Of a stretch of DNA of 64,000 nt, positions 25,511 to 34,738 are shown piece by piece. How positions within the stretch are numbered: the first letter of the stretch is position 1; the number at the start of each line of letters is the position of its first letter. Source of the DNA: Alteromonas confluentis (GTDB lineage: Bacteria; Pseudomonadota; Gammaproteobacteria; Enterobacterales; Alteromonadaceae); contig NZ_MDHN01000045.1 of assembly GCF_001757105.1 (NCBI RefSeq), forward strand, positions 53,363 through 117,362, written 5' to 3'. The position numbers and the translations under genes were made by a program. The notes beneath the pieces were generated by a model. It was given only the letters and a program-made list of their open reading frames with translations. It was not told the origin of the DNA and ran no database searches.

Positions 25511-28500
25511 TTACTGCTGATCGACCGCTTGCGGGTCGCTCTGCTGATAATGACCCACATGCTGTTGTTTTTTGCGGCCGCGTAGCAAGTTCCGTATATC
25601 GTGCATCATCATGTACAGACAAGGCACTAGCAACAAGGTAATCACAGTGGCAAATAAGATACCGAATGCCAGCGATACCGCCATTGGGATAACAATTTGT
25701 GCCTGTAAGCTTTTTTCTGCCACGATGGGCATTAAGCCCATAAAGGTAGTCAGCGATGTTAATACAATGGCGCGGAAACGTTGTGTTCCGGCCTGAATGG
25801 CAGCATCAATCAATCGGTGCCCTTCTTGTCGTGCCCGGTTTACAAAATCAACCATAATAAGGCTGTCGTTTACCACTACGCCGGATAACGCAATAATGCC
25901 GCATATCGACAATACGCTCACCGCCAGGCCAAGTACCAGGTGACCAAAAATAGCGCCAACGATGCCAAATGGGATAACCGACATAATGATAAACGGCTGA
26001 CTGTAAGACTTCAGAGGAATGGCTAACAGCGCATATATCGCAAACAGCGCGAATATAAGCCCCTGCGCAAGCCCCAGCATAGCGTCTGCTTCCTCTTTTG
26101 AGTTACCTTGTAATTTAAAATTCACCCGCGGATAGCGTTCAAGTAAATCCGGAACAATGGTCATTGTCACTTCACGGGTGATTTCACCCGGCTCAATGAG
26201 ATCTTTATTCACTTTGGCGGTAACCGTAACCGATCGATTTCCATCAACCCGAAGAATCGAGTCGTACCCTTTGCCCAGGGAAATCTCGCCCACTTCTTCA
26301 AACGGAATATCATCGCCATTTGCCGCGCGTACACGCATTTCTTGCAAATGACTGATAGAGGAACGCTCTTCTTTGGGATAGCGCACCATCACCTTCACTT
26401 CTTCTTCATCACGCTGAATACGTTGCACCTCAGCGCCGTAGAAGCCGTATCTTACCTGCTGACCAAGTTGCTGCAGCGAAATACCCAACGCATCTGCCTG
26501 TGGTGTCAGTGATAGCTGAATTTCATCACTGCCCCCAGCAAAGGTATCGTTAATATCGGTTACACCTTCGAAAGTCGACAAACGCTGTTTTAACTCAGCA
26601 CTGATAGACCGTAACGCGTCGATATTGGACGAAGTGAATTCAAAACTGAGGTCGGCACCGCCTCCGAACCCACCGCCAGCGCCGATATCCAGTGTTTTCA
26701 TTCCAGGTATTTCAGGCAGCTCATCACGCCAGCGTTGATGGATCTCAAAGTCCTTCATTTCACGGCTTTCACCTTTCGTCAGTTCCACGAAGATCTCACC
26801 TCCTGTGGAACCGCTGTCAAATGCCACGGCATGTTTAACGATGGCCGCGCCGGTTTCGTCAGTGATGGTTTTATCCATACGGCTCATGGCTTCAAGTAAC
26901 GTATTGAGGGTTTGGTCACGCTGCTGGATTGACGAACCAGGCTCAAGCTCGAAGGAAGCCTGCATAAAATCACTGGGAATATTGGGGAAAAACACAAACC
27001 GAACCAAACCACCTGCAAACAGACCAATGGTGAGGATCATCATTGCCACAAACACGGACAGCGTTAGATAACGATAATGGATAGCTTTGCGTAAAAACGG
27101 CGCATACTTTTTGTCGACAAAGGTTTTAATGCCTTCAGCAAAAAAGTCTCGGAAACGCTGGAAACGGTTCGCTTTTGCCGGATCGTAGGGCTTGAGCTTC
27201 ATGTGCGCCAAGTGAGCCGGAAGAATAAGTTTGGATTCCAACAAAGAGAAAAGTAAACAAACAATTACCACCCATCCAATTGTATTCCAAATTACGCCCA
27301 TTGGTCCGGATACCAGAACCATAGGGGTGAACGCAGCTACCGTGGTTAATACGCCGAAGGTGGCAGGCATTGCCACTTTCTTCACGCCGATAATTACGTT
27401 CTCGGTAGAGTGCCCTTTTTTATCTATTTCCGAATACGCTGATTCCCCCATGATAATGGCATCATCTACCACAATCCCGAGCACCAGAATAAAGGCAAAC
27501 AGACTCAACATATTGATAGAGACATCTACAGCGTCTGTAGGCATCACAAGCAACGTGCCTAAGAAGCACACGGGTAGCCCCCATATCACCCAGAACGCCA
27601 GTTTAATTTTCAGGAACAACGACAGAACGATAAACACCAGTAAGGCGCCGAAGAACATGTTCGACAACATCATGTTTAAGCGGTCTGCTAAATAAAACGA
27701 ACTGTCGCCCCACGAATCAGCTGAAATATTCCCCGGAAAGCTGTCGCGGTTTTCGTCAAGGTATTGATTAACCTGTTTGGAAATTTCAAGTGCGTTTTGA
27801 TCGCCCACGGCACGAACGCGAATATGCACCGCATCTTTGTGATCAAACTCAGAGAACTGATTGTCTTCAACAAAACCGTCGTTGATCTCAGCCACATCAC
27901 CTAAGGTCACCCGACTGCCGTTACTGTCGGTGAGCAGAATAATACGGGCGAATTCGTCGCCGCGGTAAGCCTGCCCTTTGGTGCGCAGCAGAATGTCGCC
28001 ATTTTCAGTTTTTATCGAACCCCCAGGTAAATCAACACTGGAAGCACGTACCACGTTAACGACTTCTGAAAATGTCAGACTATATTTTTGCAACGCAACT
28101 TCAGACAGTTCAATTGACACTTCATAGTCACGGGCACCTTCAACAGATACGCTGGAAATACCCGGCAGATTTGCAATGTCATCACGCATGCTTTTAGCGA
28201 ATTCTTTTAACTCACGCTCGCTGGCATCGCCGTACACCGACACCCATATAACGTCCTGCTGAATTTTTTGCCGGTATACGACGGGTTTTTCAGTATTGTT
28301 AGGAAAACTAGGAATGGCGTCGACGAGCACTTTTACCTCATCCATCACATCCTGTACGTCGTAGTCGTCTTCCACCTCAATACTTACCGTGCCCATGCCT
28401 TCCACGGCGGTTGAGTTAATCTGCTTAATACCTTCAACTTCTTTGATGGCTTCTTCAATCTTAAGGATGACGCCCTCTTCCACTTCCTGTGGGGCGGCCC

Positions 28501-28678
28501 CCAGATAAGGTACGCGAACGTTAATCACATTAATTTCAAACGCCGGAAAAACCTGTTTTTGAATTGAAAGGGCTGAAAAAATGCCGCCGATGATCAGTAT
28601 GATCATCAACAGGTTCGCCGCTACACTGTTTCTTGCGAACCAGGCAATGACGCCTTTTTGCGTGTCGACTCTACTCAT
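25511..28678 (-). CDS. RND-family efflux permease
   Basis: The protein has 1055 residues from ATG 28678, chosen because AGGTGG lies 5 bases upstream; an in-frame ATG 18 bases earlier has no such site. It shows the RND layout of 12 membrane spans with two large periplasmic loops. Span 4 keeps the Asp-Asp proton-relay pair (GIVVDDAIIMGES), while the span-10 position that is Lys in AcrB reads Asn (VVVNDSLIMVD). It overlaps the adaptor gene by 8 bases and should form a pump with it and an outer-membrane channel encoded elsewhere. Substrates are unknown. Confidence 0.9.
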   Translation of the reverse strand: MSRVDTQKGVIAWFARNSVAANLLMIILIIGGIFSALSIQKQVFPAFEINVINVRVPYLGAAPQEVEEGVILKIEEAIKEVEGIKQINSTAVEGMGTVSIEVEDDYDVQDVMDEVKVLVDAIPSFPNNTEKPVVYRQKIQQDVIWVSVYGDASERELKEFAKSMRDDIANLPGISSVSVEGARDYEVSIELSEVALQKYSLTFSEVVNVVRASSVDLPGGSIKTENGDILLRTKGQAYRGDEFARIILLTDSNGSRVTLGDVAEINDGFVEDNQFSEFDHKDAVHIRVRAVGDQNALEISKQVNQYLDENRDSFPGNISADSWGDSSFYLADRLNMMLSNMFFGALLVFIVLSLFLKIKLAFWVIWGLPVCFLGTLLVMPTDAVDVSINMLSLFAFILVLGIVVDDAIIMGESAYSEIDKKGHSTENVIIGVKKVAMPATFGVLTTVAAFTPMVLVSGPMGVIWNTIGWVVIVCLLFSLLESKLILPAHLAHMKLKPYDPAKANRFQRFRDFFAEGIKTFVDKKYAPFLRKAIHYRYLTLSVFVAMMILTIGLFAGGLVRFVFFPNIPSDFMQASFELEPGSSIQQRDQTLNTLLEAMSRMDKTITDETGAAIVKHAVAFDSGSTGGEIFVELTKGESREMKDFEIHQRWRDELPEIPGMKTLDIGAGGGFGGGADLSFEFTSSNIDALRSISAELKQRLSTFEGVTDINDTFAGGSDEIQLSLTPQADALGISLQQLGQQVRYGFYGAEVQRIQRDEEEVKVMVRYPKEERSSISHLQEMRVRAANGDDIPFEEVGEISLGKGYDSILRVDGNRSVTVTAKVNKDLIEPGEITREVTMTIVPDLLERYPRVNFKLQGNSKEEADAMLGLAQGLIFALFAIYALLAIPLKSYSQPFIIMSVIPFGIVGAIFGHLVLGLAVSVLSICGIIALSGVVVNDSLIMVDFVNRARQEGHRLIDAAIQAGTQRFRAIVLTSLTTFMGLMPIVAEKSLQAQIVIPMAVSLAFGILFATVITLLLVPCLYMMMHDIRNLLRGRKKQQHVGHYQQSDPQAVDQQ

Positions 28679-29891
28679 CGCTACCACCTGTAACATTCAG
28701 TTCAATAGAGTCAGCATCGGTATCGTCTTCCTGTTGTAGTTCTTCGCCAGAAATTCTCACTTTCATGCCTTCATAAGGGTTTGGCACTACACTGAATACC
28801 ACTTTTGGCTGTTCGGGTAACCCGTCGTTGATATACACATGTTTAGCGGTAGCACGAATCACTTCAACGTCGTTTATTTGCAGCGTGTTCTCATCAGAAA
28901 CAGTGAGAATAGAATTGTCCAGTCGTAAGACACTGCGAGGAAGCACATAAAGGGGTTGTGACTGGGTTCCTGTTATCTCTGCCTCAGCAAACTGGCCAAA
29001 ACGCAGTGTGGCGCGGGCAGGATCTTTATTCATATTGTACGGATCGTTGATCTGAGCCACGGCATAAATAACCCGGCTACCTGAATCGAGAATACCTTCG
29101 GTACGCACTAATTTAGCTTGCCAGTGTTGTCGTTGTCCTGCCACTTTAGCTGAAAGCACAACCGCAGTGTTATTGGCCAGTTCAGCTTGCAAATCAATAT
29201 ACGCCAACTCAGATTCCGTAATCGGTAAACGCACTTCCGCCACATCAGTGGAATACAACGTACCGACTTCGCTCCCCGATGAGACAAATTGTCCCAGGTC
29301 GATATTGCGAGCAATCACAATACCATTGTATGGGGCCTTAATTTCAGTTCTGTCGAGATTACGGCGTGCTCTTTCGAGTTTGGCTTCTGCGGCTTTCACA
29401 TTCGCCTGCTCGCTGGCAAGTTGCGGTTTCCGTAAGCCCAATTCCGGTGGTACCTTAGAGTTCACCGAACGCCACTCCGTTTCAGCCACCTTGCCGCGGG
29501 CTATCTCTTCCTGCAAAGCAGCCACAGCTTGCGCCAATTCGGCTTCAGCGAGTTTTAATTCGGTTTCATAATCGGTTTGTTCCAGTACCGCCAGTACATC
29601 CCCTTTCTTAAACATGCCACCCACTTCAAACACGTCTGCAAGCGACACAACCTGACCACTTACCTGGGCACTGATTCGCGTCTGGTTTTTTGGCACCACA
29701 TTACCCTGTGAACTCACCACAAAAGCGGTTGCCTCACGATTTACTACTTGTGCTTCTACCAGAAAATCTTTGGTCACCACCTCTTTTTGCTCAGGTGGCT
29801 TTTTCGATGCAATGAAAATGATGGCCAACAATACGGCGATTAAAAGTACTAATAATGGCCCGATAGATCTGACCCAACCGCTTTTAGACAT
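28671..29891 (-). CDS. RND pump periplasmic adaptor (membrane fusion protein)
   Basis: The 406-residue protein has an N-terminal membrane anchor (about residues 9-28, GPLLVLLIAVLLAIIF), a lipoyl-type half, a helical hairpin (LAEAELAQAVAALQEEIARG ... ANVKAAEAKLERARRNLDR), the second lipoyl half (IKAPYNGIVIARNIDLG) and beta-barrel domains. It would bridge the RND permease and an outer-membrane channel. It starts after GGAAGCACC and is the first gene of a two-gene operon, with an 8-base overlap to the permease. Confidence 0.9.
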   Translation of the reverse strand: MSKSGWVRSIGPLLVLLIAVLLAIIFIASKKPPEQKEVVTKDFLVEAQVVNREATAFVVSSQGNVVPKNQTRISAQVSGQVVSLADVFEVGGMFKKGDVLAVLEQTDYETELKLAEAELAQAVAALQEEIARGKVAETEWRSVNSKVPPELGLRKPQLASEQANVKAAEAKLERARRNLDRTEIKAPYNGIVIARNIDLGQFVSSGSEVGTLYSTDVAEVRLPITESELAYIDLQAELANNTAVVLSAKVAGQRQHWQAKLVRTEGILDSGSRVIYAVAQINDPYNMNKDPARATLRFGQFAEAEITGTQSQPLYVLPRSVLRLDNSILTVSDENTLQINDVEVIRATAKHVYINDGLPEQPKVVFSVVPNPYEGMKVRISGEELQQEDDTDADSIELNVTGGSDE

Positions 29892-30223
29892 GGTGCTTCC
29901 TTTATGGGATATCGTTTTGACAGGTAAAGACCCATTCTGAAGAAGAATGCAAATTACCCTTATAATAATGATGGCGCTAAGTGTAACCGCCTTCCGTAAA
30001 GCTGACTGCCTTTAGATTGTTAAATTTTATTTCTAAATCTATAAACCTGTTACAAATAATGTATAGCCTATAAATGACGTTTTAACGCATGGGTTCAGCC
30101 TGTCGCTCGCCGCTAAAAAACGTTATATAGCTGATGCGGTTAAAATATCTGCAAAACACCTTGAACTGTTGATATTTTAGACTTAAGTTGTATAGGTATT
30201 AGTCGTTTAGCACGAGGGATCTC
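29892..30223. other. 332-base divergent intergenic region
   Basis: It lies between the pump operon and the CBM48 gene. Apart from the candidate promoter at 30169-30196 I see a weak inverted repeat TAGATT/AATCTA near 30011-30040 and no other structure. It is A/T-rich in the middle. Confidence 0.5.
30169..30196 (+). promoter_or_regulatory. Candidate sigma-70 promoter of the CBM48 gene
   Basis: TTGATA (30169-30174), 16-base spacer, TATAGG (30191-30196), ending 27 bases before the start codon. Confidence 0.45.
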
Positions 30224-30532
30224 ATGAGTCTAAAAAAACAGTATTTGAAATCTAAACCAGCTTGCAAAGTCACTTTCAGATTAAATGCCAATGAAGCCAA
30301 GGAAGCAGAAACCGCGAAGCTTATCGGCGACTTCAACGAATGGGATTTAGAAGTCGCGCCTATGAAGAAACTGAAAAATGGTGACTTTACGCAAACGGTA
30401 ACGTTGGAATCGGACAGCGAATATCAATTCCGCTATCTGTTAGACGGTGATGTTTGGGAAAATGATTGGGAAGCAGATGCTTATACTCCCTCCCCGGTGT
30501 CTCTCGAAGAAAACTCAGTGGTCAGAGTCTAG
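30224..30532 (+). CDS. Free-standing CBM48 / isoamylase-N-type glycogen-binding domain protein
   Basis: The 102-residue protein is almost entirely one CBM48-type beta-sandwich: KVTFRLNA, AKLIGDFNEWD, FTQTVTLESDSEYQFRYLLDG and WENDWEADAYTPSP. In branching enzymes and AMP-kinase beta subunits this fold binds alpha-glucans. Here it has no catalytic partner, signal peptide or membrane span, so it may bind glycogen or act as a regulatory subunit in the cytoplasm. ATG follows GAGGGATCTC. The gene is monocistronic. Confidence 0.82.
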   Translation: MSLKKQYLKSKPACKVTFRLNANEAKEAETAKLIGDFNEWDLEVAPMKKLKNGDFTQTVTLESDSEYQFRYLLDGDVWENDWEADAYTPSPVSLEENSVVRV

Positions 30533-30550
30533 CTACAATTTATCCCGAGT

Positions 30551-30576
30551 AAGGCTCCTAATCATGCAGGAGCCTT
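30551..30576. terminator. Hairpin between convergent CBM48 and etfA genes
   Basis: AAGGCTCCT (30551-30559), 8-base loop, AGGAGCCTT (30568-30576): a perfect 9-bp stem. The T-tracts are short, so termination on either strand is plausible but not certain. Confidence 0.55.
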
Positions 30577-30601
30577 ACCGCATTCATTGGATAAACGCCG
30601 T

Positions 30602-31528
30602 TTAGAGTGCTTTTTCCAATTCCGGCAAAATATCAAATAAATCCCCCACCAAACCATAATCAGCGACCTGAAAAATCGGGGCTTCTTCGTCTTTATTTAT
30701 TGCAACAATGACTTTGGAATCTTTCATCCCAGCCAAATGCTGAATGGCGCCTGAAATTCCCACTGCAATGTACAAATCAGGCGCAACGATCTTCCCGGTT
30801 TGACCCACCTGCATATCATTTGCCACAAAGCCTGCATCTACCGCAGCTCTCGACGCGCCTATGGCCGCACCCAGTTTGTCAGCGATGGCTTCCAACAGCT
30901 TAAAGTTTTCACCATTTTGCATACCCCGACCACCGGAAATAATCACGTTGGCAGCGGTCAATTCAGGCCTTTCCGACTTAGCGATTTCGGCACTGATAAA
31001 CGTCGATTTATCTTTGCTTGCTGGCACAGCCACCGACTCAACGGGCGCGCTGTTACCTTCCACCACACCTTCGAATGCCGATGTGCGCACCGTAATAACG
31101 TGCTGAGTTTCATCTGACTCAACGGTAGCAATAGCATTGCCAGCGTAAACTGGACGAACAAACCGGTTAGGCGCTTCGATGGCGATAATGTCGGAAATCT
31201 GCGCAACATCGAGTAAAGCAGCCACCCTTGGCATAATATTTTTACCTGTAGTGGTTGCAGCGGCCAGAACATGACTGTACTCGCCTGCCAACGTCACTAT
31301 CAATGCGGCGACCTCTTCTGCCAGTTGGTGACCTAGTGATGCCCCGTCTGCTAACAATACCTTCGCGGTAGATTCAAGTTTAGCCGCTGCATCTGCTACA
31401 TTTGCACAGTTTTCACCCGCAACAAGAATATGAATCTCGCCGCCCAACTTTGTGGCAGCCGATACCAGTCTTGCGGTTTCCGGCTTCAGGCTCTGGTTAT
31501 CATGTTCAGCAATAATCAGTGTTTTCAT
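30602..31528 (-). CDS. etfA: Electron transfer flavoprotein alpha subunit
   Basis: The 308-residue protein is full length for EtfA. The FAD-binding C-terminal domain reads SGGRGMQNGENFKLLEAIADKLGAAIGASRAAVDAG, then GQTGKIVAPDLYIAVGISGAIQHLAG, both diagnostic. With EtfB it carries electrons from acyl-CoA dehydrogenases to the ETF:quinone oxidoreductase encoded across the divergent promoter. It overlaps etfB by 4 bases. Two palindromic operators upstream of etfB probably control both genes. Confidence 0.95.
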   Translation of the reverse strand: MKTLIIAEHDNQSLKPETARLVSAATKLGGEIHILVAGENCANVADAAAKLESTAKVLLADGASLGHQLAEEVAALIVTLAGEYSHVLAAATTTGKNIMPRVAALLDVAQISDIIAIEAPNRFVRPVYAGNAIATVESDETQHVITVRTSAFEGVVEGNSAPVESVAVPASKDKSTFISAEIAKSERPELTAANVIISGGRGMQNGENFKLLEAIADKLGAAIGASRAAVDAGFVANDMQVGQTGKIVAPDLYIAVGISGAIQHLAGMKDSKVIVAINKDEEAPIFQVADYGLVGDLFDILPELEKAL

Positions 31529-32277
31529 GAGATCACCTTCGCTTCATTTTTAAGTTTATCCACCAGTTCTGCCACGTCCGCCACTTTAATTCCGGCACTG
31601 CGTTGCGCCGGTGGCGTTACCTTTATGGTTTTTACTTTGGATTCCAGTGAAACACCAAACTCATCGGCCTCAATGGTATCCAAGGGTTTACGCTTGGCCT
31701 TCATAATATTCGGCAACGTGGCATAACGGGGTTCGTTCAGTCGCAGATCGGTGGTAACCACAGCAGGCAAATTCAGACGTAGTGTTTGCAACCCGCCGTC
31801 GACTTCACGGGTTACGCTTATTTGGTCATTTTCTACAGAGACTTCAGAGGCAAAAGTGCCTTGCGGCATATCTGCCAACGCAGCCAGCATTTGTCCGGTT
31901 TGGTTATTGTCTGAATCAATGCTTTGTTTACCCAAAATAACCAATCCAGGTTGTTCTTTTTCTACCACCTTATTGAGTAATTTTGCGACCTGTAAGCTAT
32001 CAAGGCTCAGCTCGGTGTTAACATGAATACCCCGGTCTGCCCCAAGCGCCAGTGCCGTTCTTATCTGCTCATGACAGGCTTTTGTTCCAATGGAAACCAC
32101 CACAACTTCAGCAGCCATGCCTTTTTCTTTCAGGCGTATCGCTTCTTCTACCGCAATTTCACAAAATGGATTCATCGCCATTTTAGCATTGGTCAGATCA
32201 ACCCCGGATTCATCTGCTTTAACACGCACCTTTACGTTGTAGTCCACAACGCGCTTTACGGGAACGAGTATTTTCAT
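31525..32277 (-). CDS. etfB: Electron transfer flavoprotein beta subunit
   Basis: From ATG 32277 the protein has 250 residues, the normal EtfB length. It starts MKILVPVKRVVDYNVKVRVK, with GGGGTG a few bases upstream; a longer reading would add 33 residues without family similarity. It keeps the AMP-binding region and QSIDSDNNQTGQMLA. First gene of etfBA, divergent from the ETF:quinone oxidoreductase gene. Confidence 0.94.
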   Translation of the reverse strand: MKILVPVKRVVDYNVKVRVKADESGVDLTNAKMAMNPFCEIAVEEAIRLKEKGMAAEVVVVSIGTKACHEQIRTALALGADRGIHVNTELSLDSLQVAKLLNKVVEKEQPGLVILGKQSIDSDNNQTGQMLAALADMPQGTFASEVSVENDQISVTREVDGGLQTLRLNLPAVVTTDLRLNEPRYATLPNIMKAKRKPLDTIEADEFGVSLESKVKTIKVTPPAQRSAGIKVADVAELVDKLKNEAKVIS

Positions 32278-32415
32278 TTTACACCCCATTCTGTCGGTTA
32301 ATTTATTGCCAAATAACATGTGGGCTTTTTCTTCTTCGTCGACAAGGGATAGTGCACTGTCAGCATTTGTTACCACTTGTCGAAGAAAGCCTTCTTTCTG
32401 TTACCTGACTTTATC

Positions 32416-32431
32416 TTTACGTTAACGTAAA
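32416..32431. promoter_or_regulatory. Perfect palindrome, LiuR-type operator (distal)
   Basis: TTTACGTTAACGTAAA is a perfect 16-base palindrome in the divergent etfB/ETF-QO promoter region. It matches the general form of MerR-family LiuR sites known from gammaproteobacterial branched-chain amino acid and acyl-CoA catabolism genes. The factor is inferred from memory of that motif. Confidence 0.65.
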
Positions 32432-32453
32432 CTTAGCATGCAATTTACTTTCT

Positions 32454-32471
32454 GTTGACGTAAACGTCAAC
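32454..32471. promoter_or_regulatory. Perfect palindrome, LiuR-type operator (proximal to ETF-QO gene)
   Basis: GTTGACGTAAACGTCAAC is a perfect 18-base palindrome whose centre is 39 bases from the centre of the first. It shares the ACGT-N2-ACGT core and ends 33 bases before the ETF-QO start. Confidence 0.68.
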
Positions 32472-32504
32472 CTGATTACAAAAATCAAGCAATGCGGAGG
32501 AGTC

Positions 32505-34148
32505 ATGGAAAGAGAATCGATGGAATTTGACGTTGTTATCGTTGGTGCTGGCCCAGCAGGCCTTTCTGCTGCGTGCAGATTGATGCAGCAAGCTTCTTCT
32601 TTAGCTGAGCCTCTGACGGTGTGCGTAGTTGAGAAAGGTTCTGAAGTAGGCGCACATATTCTTTCCGGTGCTGTATTTGAAACAACGGCGTTAGACGAGC
32701 TTTTTCCTGACTGGAAAGAAAAAAATGCACCGCTGCATGTGCAGGTAACGGAAGATGATATCTATTATCTTCGCGATAAGCAGCGAAGTCATAAAATTCC
32801 CAATAGCCTTGTTCCACGCACGATGCATAACCCTGGTAACTACATTGTATCTATGGGTAATGTTTGTAGGTGGCTGGCAGAACAAGCAGAAACCTTAGGC
32901 GCTGAAATTTTCCCGGGCTTTCCTGCAGCAGACATTTTGTATGATGACAATGGCGCTGTGGCCGGTGTGATTACCGGTGACATGGGCGTGGCCAGTGACG
33001 GTAGCCATAAGGAAGGCTTTATGCCCGGCATGGAACTACGAGCAAAATATACCCTGTTTGCTGAAGGTTGTCGGGGACATCTGGGGAAACAATTAATTGA
33101 AAAATTCAGCTTAGATAAAGATAGCCAGCCTCAACACTACGCCCTCGGATTTAAAGAAGTATGGGATATAGATCCTGCACTGCATCAACCTGGAAAAGTC
33201 ATTCATACCACGGGTTGGCCACTTTCAGACGCCACTGGCGGCGGCTATTTATACCATGCCGAAGATAATCAGGTATTTGTCGGATTAATTGTAGACCTTA
33301 ATTACACGAATCCAACGTTAAGTCCTTTCGATGAATTCCAACAGTTAAAACATCACCCCGTTTTTAAACGCTATCTCGAAAATGGAAAAAGGGTTTCTTA
33401 TGGCGCCAGGGCCATTACAAAAGGTGGTTTTAATTCCTTACCAGAAATGGCTTTTCCTGGCGGTATGCTGGTGGGGTGTAACGCGGGTACTTTGAACTTT
33501 TCTAAAATAAAAGGAAATCATACCGCGATGAAATCCGGCATGCTCGCCGCGGACACCCTAATTAAACAAATGACTCAAAGCTCTCAACAGTCGTTAGAAG
33601 CAGAATTTAGCCAGCAATTTAAACAAAGCTGGTTATTTAATGAACTACATAGTTCAAGAAACTTTGGTGCTGCAATTCACAAATATGGTGCAATCTGGGG
33701 CGGCGCATTTAATACATTTGAACAAAATGTATTGAATGGTAATTCAAAATTTGAAATTGCCGACGGGAAAGCGGATTACGTTTCTATGCAAAGTATTCAA
33801 GAGTGCGTACTTCACACGTATCCTAAACCTGATGGCATTCTTAGTTTCGATAAGCTTTCATCGGTGTACTTGTCGAATACAAATCATGAAGAAAATCAGC
33901 CTTGTCACCTTAAACTCAGCGATAAATTAATTCCAATCAATGTGAATTTGCCAAAGTTTGACGAGCCAGCACAACGCTATTGCCCTGCGGGGGTTTATGA
34001 AATAGTAGAAAATGGCACGGGCAAAAGTTTACAAATAAATGCACAGAACTGTATTCACTGCAAAACCTGCGACATTAAAGATCCTTCACAAAATATTCAA
34101 TGGGTAACACCTGAAGGGGGTGGCGGGCCAAACTATCCGAATATGTAA
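32505..34148 (+). CDS. Electron transfer flavoprotein-ubiquinone oxidoreductase
   Basis: The 547-residue protein has an N-terminal FAD loop (VVIVGAGPAGLSAACRL), the ETF-QO core (GWPLSDATGGGYLYHAEDNQ, KGGFNSLPEMAFPGG) and a C-terminal 4Fe-4S module with CIHCKTCDIKDPSQNIQWVTPEGGGGP. It passes electrons from ETF to ubiquinone at the inner membrane. The first ATG is preceded by GGAGGAGTC. It is divergent from etfBA and shares the palindromic control region. Confidence 0.95.
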   Translation: MERESMEFDVVIVGAGPAGLSAACRLMQQASSLAEPLTVCVVEKGSEVGAHILSGAVFETTALDELFPDWKEKNAPLHVQVTEDDIYYLRDKQRSHKIPNSLVPRTMHNPGNYIVSMGNVCRWLAEQAETLGAEIFPGFPAADILYDDNGAVAGVITGDMGVASDGSHKEGFMPGMELRAKYTLFAEGCRGHLGKQLIEKFSLDKDSQPQHYALGFKEVWDIDPALHQPGKVIHTTGWPLSDATGGGYLYHAEDNQVFVGLIVDLNYTNPTLSPFDEFQQLKHHPVFKRYLENGKRVSYGARAITKGGFNSLPEMAFPGGMLVGCNAGTLNFSKIKGNHTAMKSGMLAADTLIKQMTQSSQQSLEAEFSQQFKQSWLFNELHSSRNFGAAIHKYGAIWGGAFNTFEQNVLNGNSKFEIADGKADYVSMQSIQECVLHTYPKPDGILSFDKLSSVYLSNTNHEENQPCHLKLSDKLIPINVNLPKFDEPAQRYCPAGVYEIVENGTGKSLQINAQNCIHCKTCDIKDPSQNIQWVTPEGGGGPNYPNM

Positions 34149-34202
34149 ACGCTCTTAAATAGTGATCTATCTCATTTTTTGTAAGTATTTATCGAATTAA
34201 AT

Positions 34203-34231
34203 AAAAAAAGCAGTGATACGCTGCTTTTTTT
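34203..34231 (+). terminator. Terminator of the ETF-QO gene
   Basis: AAAAAAAGCAG, loop TGATACG, CTGCTTTTTTT. Confidence 0.88.
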
Positions 34232-34287
34232 AGACTAAAATTTAAATACCCGTTTAATTACATAGAAAACTAACACAAGGTTGATTA

Positions 34288-34680
34288 ATGAGCGACTTTT
34301 TAGAAATTTTAACTCACGGAAGACGTTTACAAGGTGCAGTAAAGGATTTAAGCACAGCCGAATTAGAATCTGTACAGGAAAAATTAACCAACATTATCGA
34401 GAAGCGTAAAGAAAAAGATCTCGAAGAACAGAAAGAGCAGCAAGAAAAACTGCAAAAAATTGCAGACATTCAGAAGCAACTCCAAGAAGCTGGCCTTGAT
34501 GTTAGTGATTTAGAATCCGCACCTGCAGAAAAGAAATCTACTGGTAAGAAACGTCCTGTTAAATACACGCTAACAGACAGCGATGGTAAAGAGCACCCAT
34601 GGACAGGTATCGGACGTATGCCTCGCGTATACAAAGACGCCCTTGAAAGCGGTAAATCTCTCGAAGATTACGCGATTTAA
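34288..34680 (+). CDS. hns: H-NS-family nucleoid protein
   Basis: The 130-residue protein matches H-NS layout: an N-terminal oligomerisation helix set (MSDFLEILTHGRRLQGAVKD), a long charged coiled coil (about residues 45-80, rich in Glu/Lys/Gln), a linker, and a C-terminal DNA-binding domain with HPWTGIGRMPRVYKDAL, the counterpart of the WTGQGRTP loop that reads AT-rich minor grooves. It probably silences foreign AT-rich genes. Single gene with its own terminator. Confidence 0.92.
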   Translation: MSDFLEILTHGRRLQGAVKDLSTAELESVQEKLTNIIEKRKEKDLEEQKEQQEKLQKIADIQKQLQEAGLDVSDLESAPAEKKSTGKKRPVKYTLTDSDGKEHPWTGIGRMPRVYKDALESGKSLEDYAI

Positions 34681-34703
34681 TTTCTAAGTTTACATTAATT
34701 TAC

Positions 34704-34728
34704 AAAGGCGACATTGGTCGCCTTTTTT
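34704..34728 (+). terminator. Terminator of hns
   Basis: AAGGCGAC, loop ATTG, GTCGCCTT with six T. Confidence 0.9.
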
Positions 34729-34738
34729 AGGTTATGAC

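Noticed and set aside
27231..27695. 154-codon frame opposite the RND permease gene
   Set aside because: Antisense to a membrane-protein gene, Thr/Ile-rich composition of a shadow frame, no ribosome site.
32278..32376. N-terminal extension of etfB by 33 codons
   Set aside because: EtfB proteins begin at the MKILVPVKR segment, and GGGGTG precedes that ATG; the extension has no family similarity.
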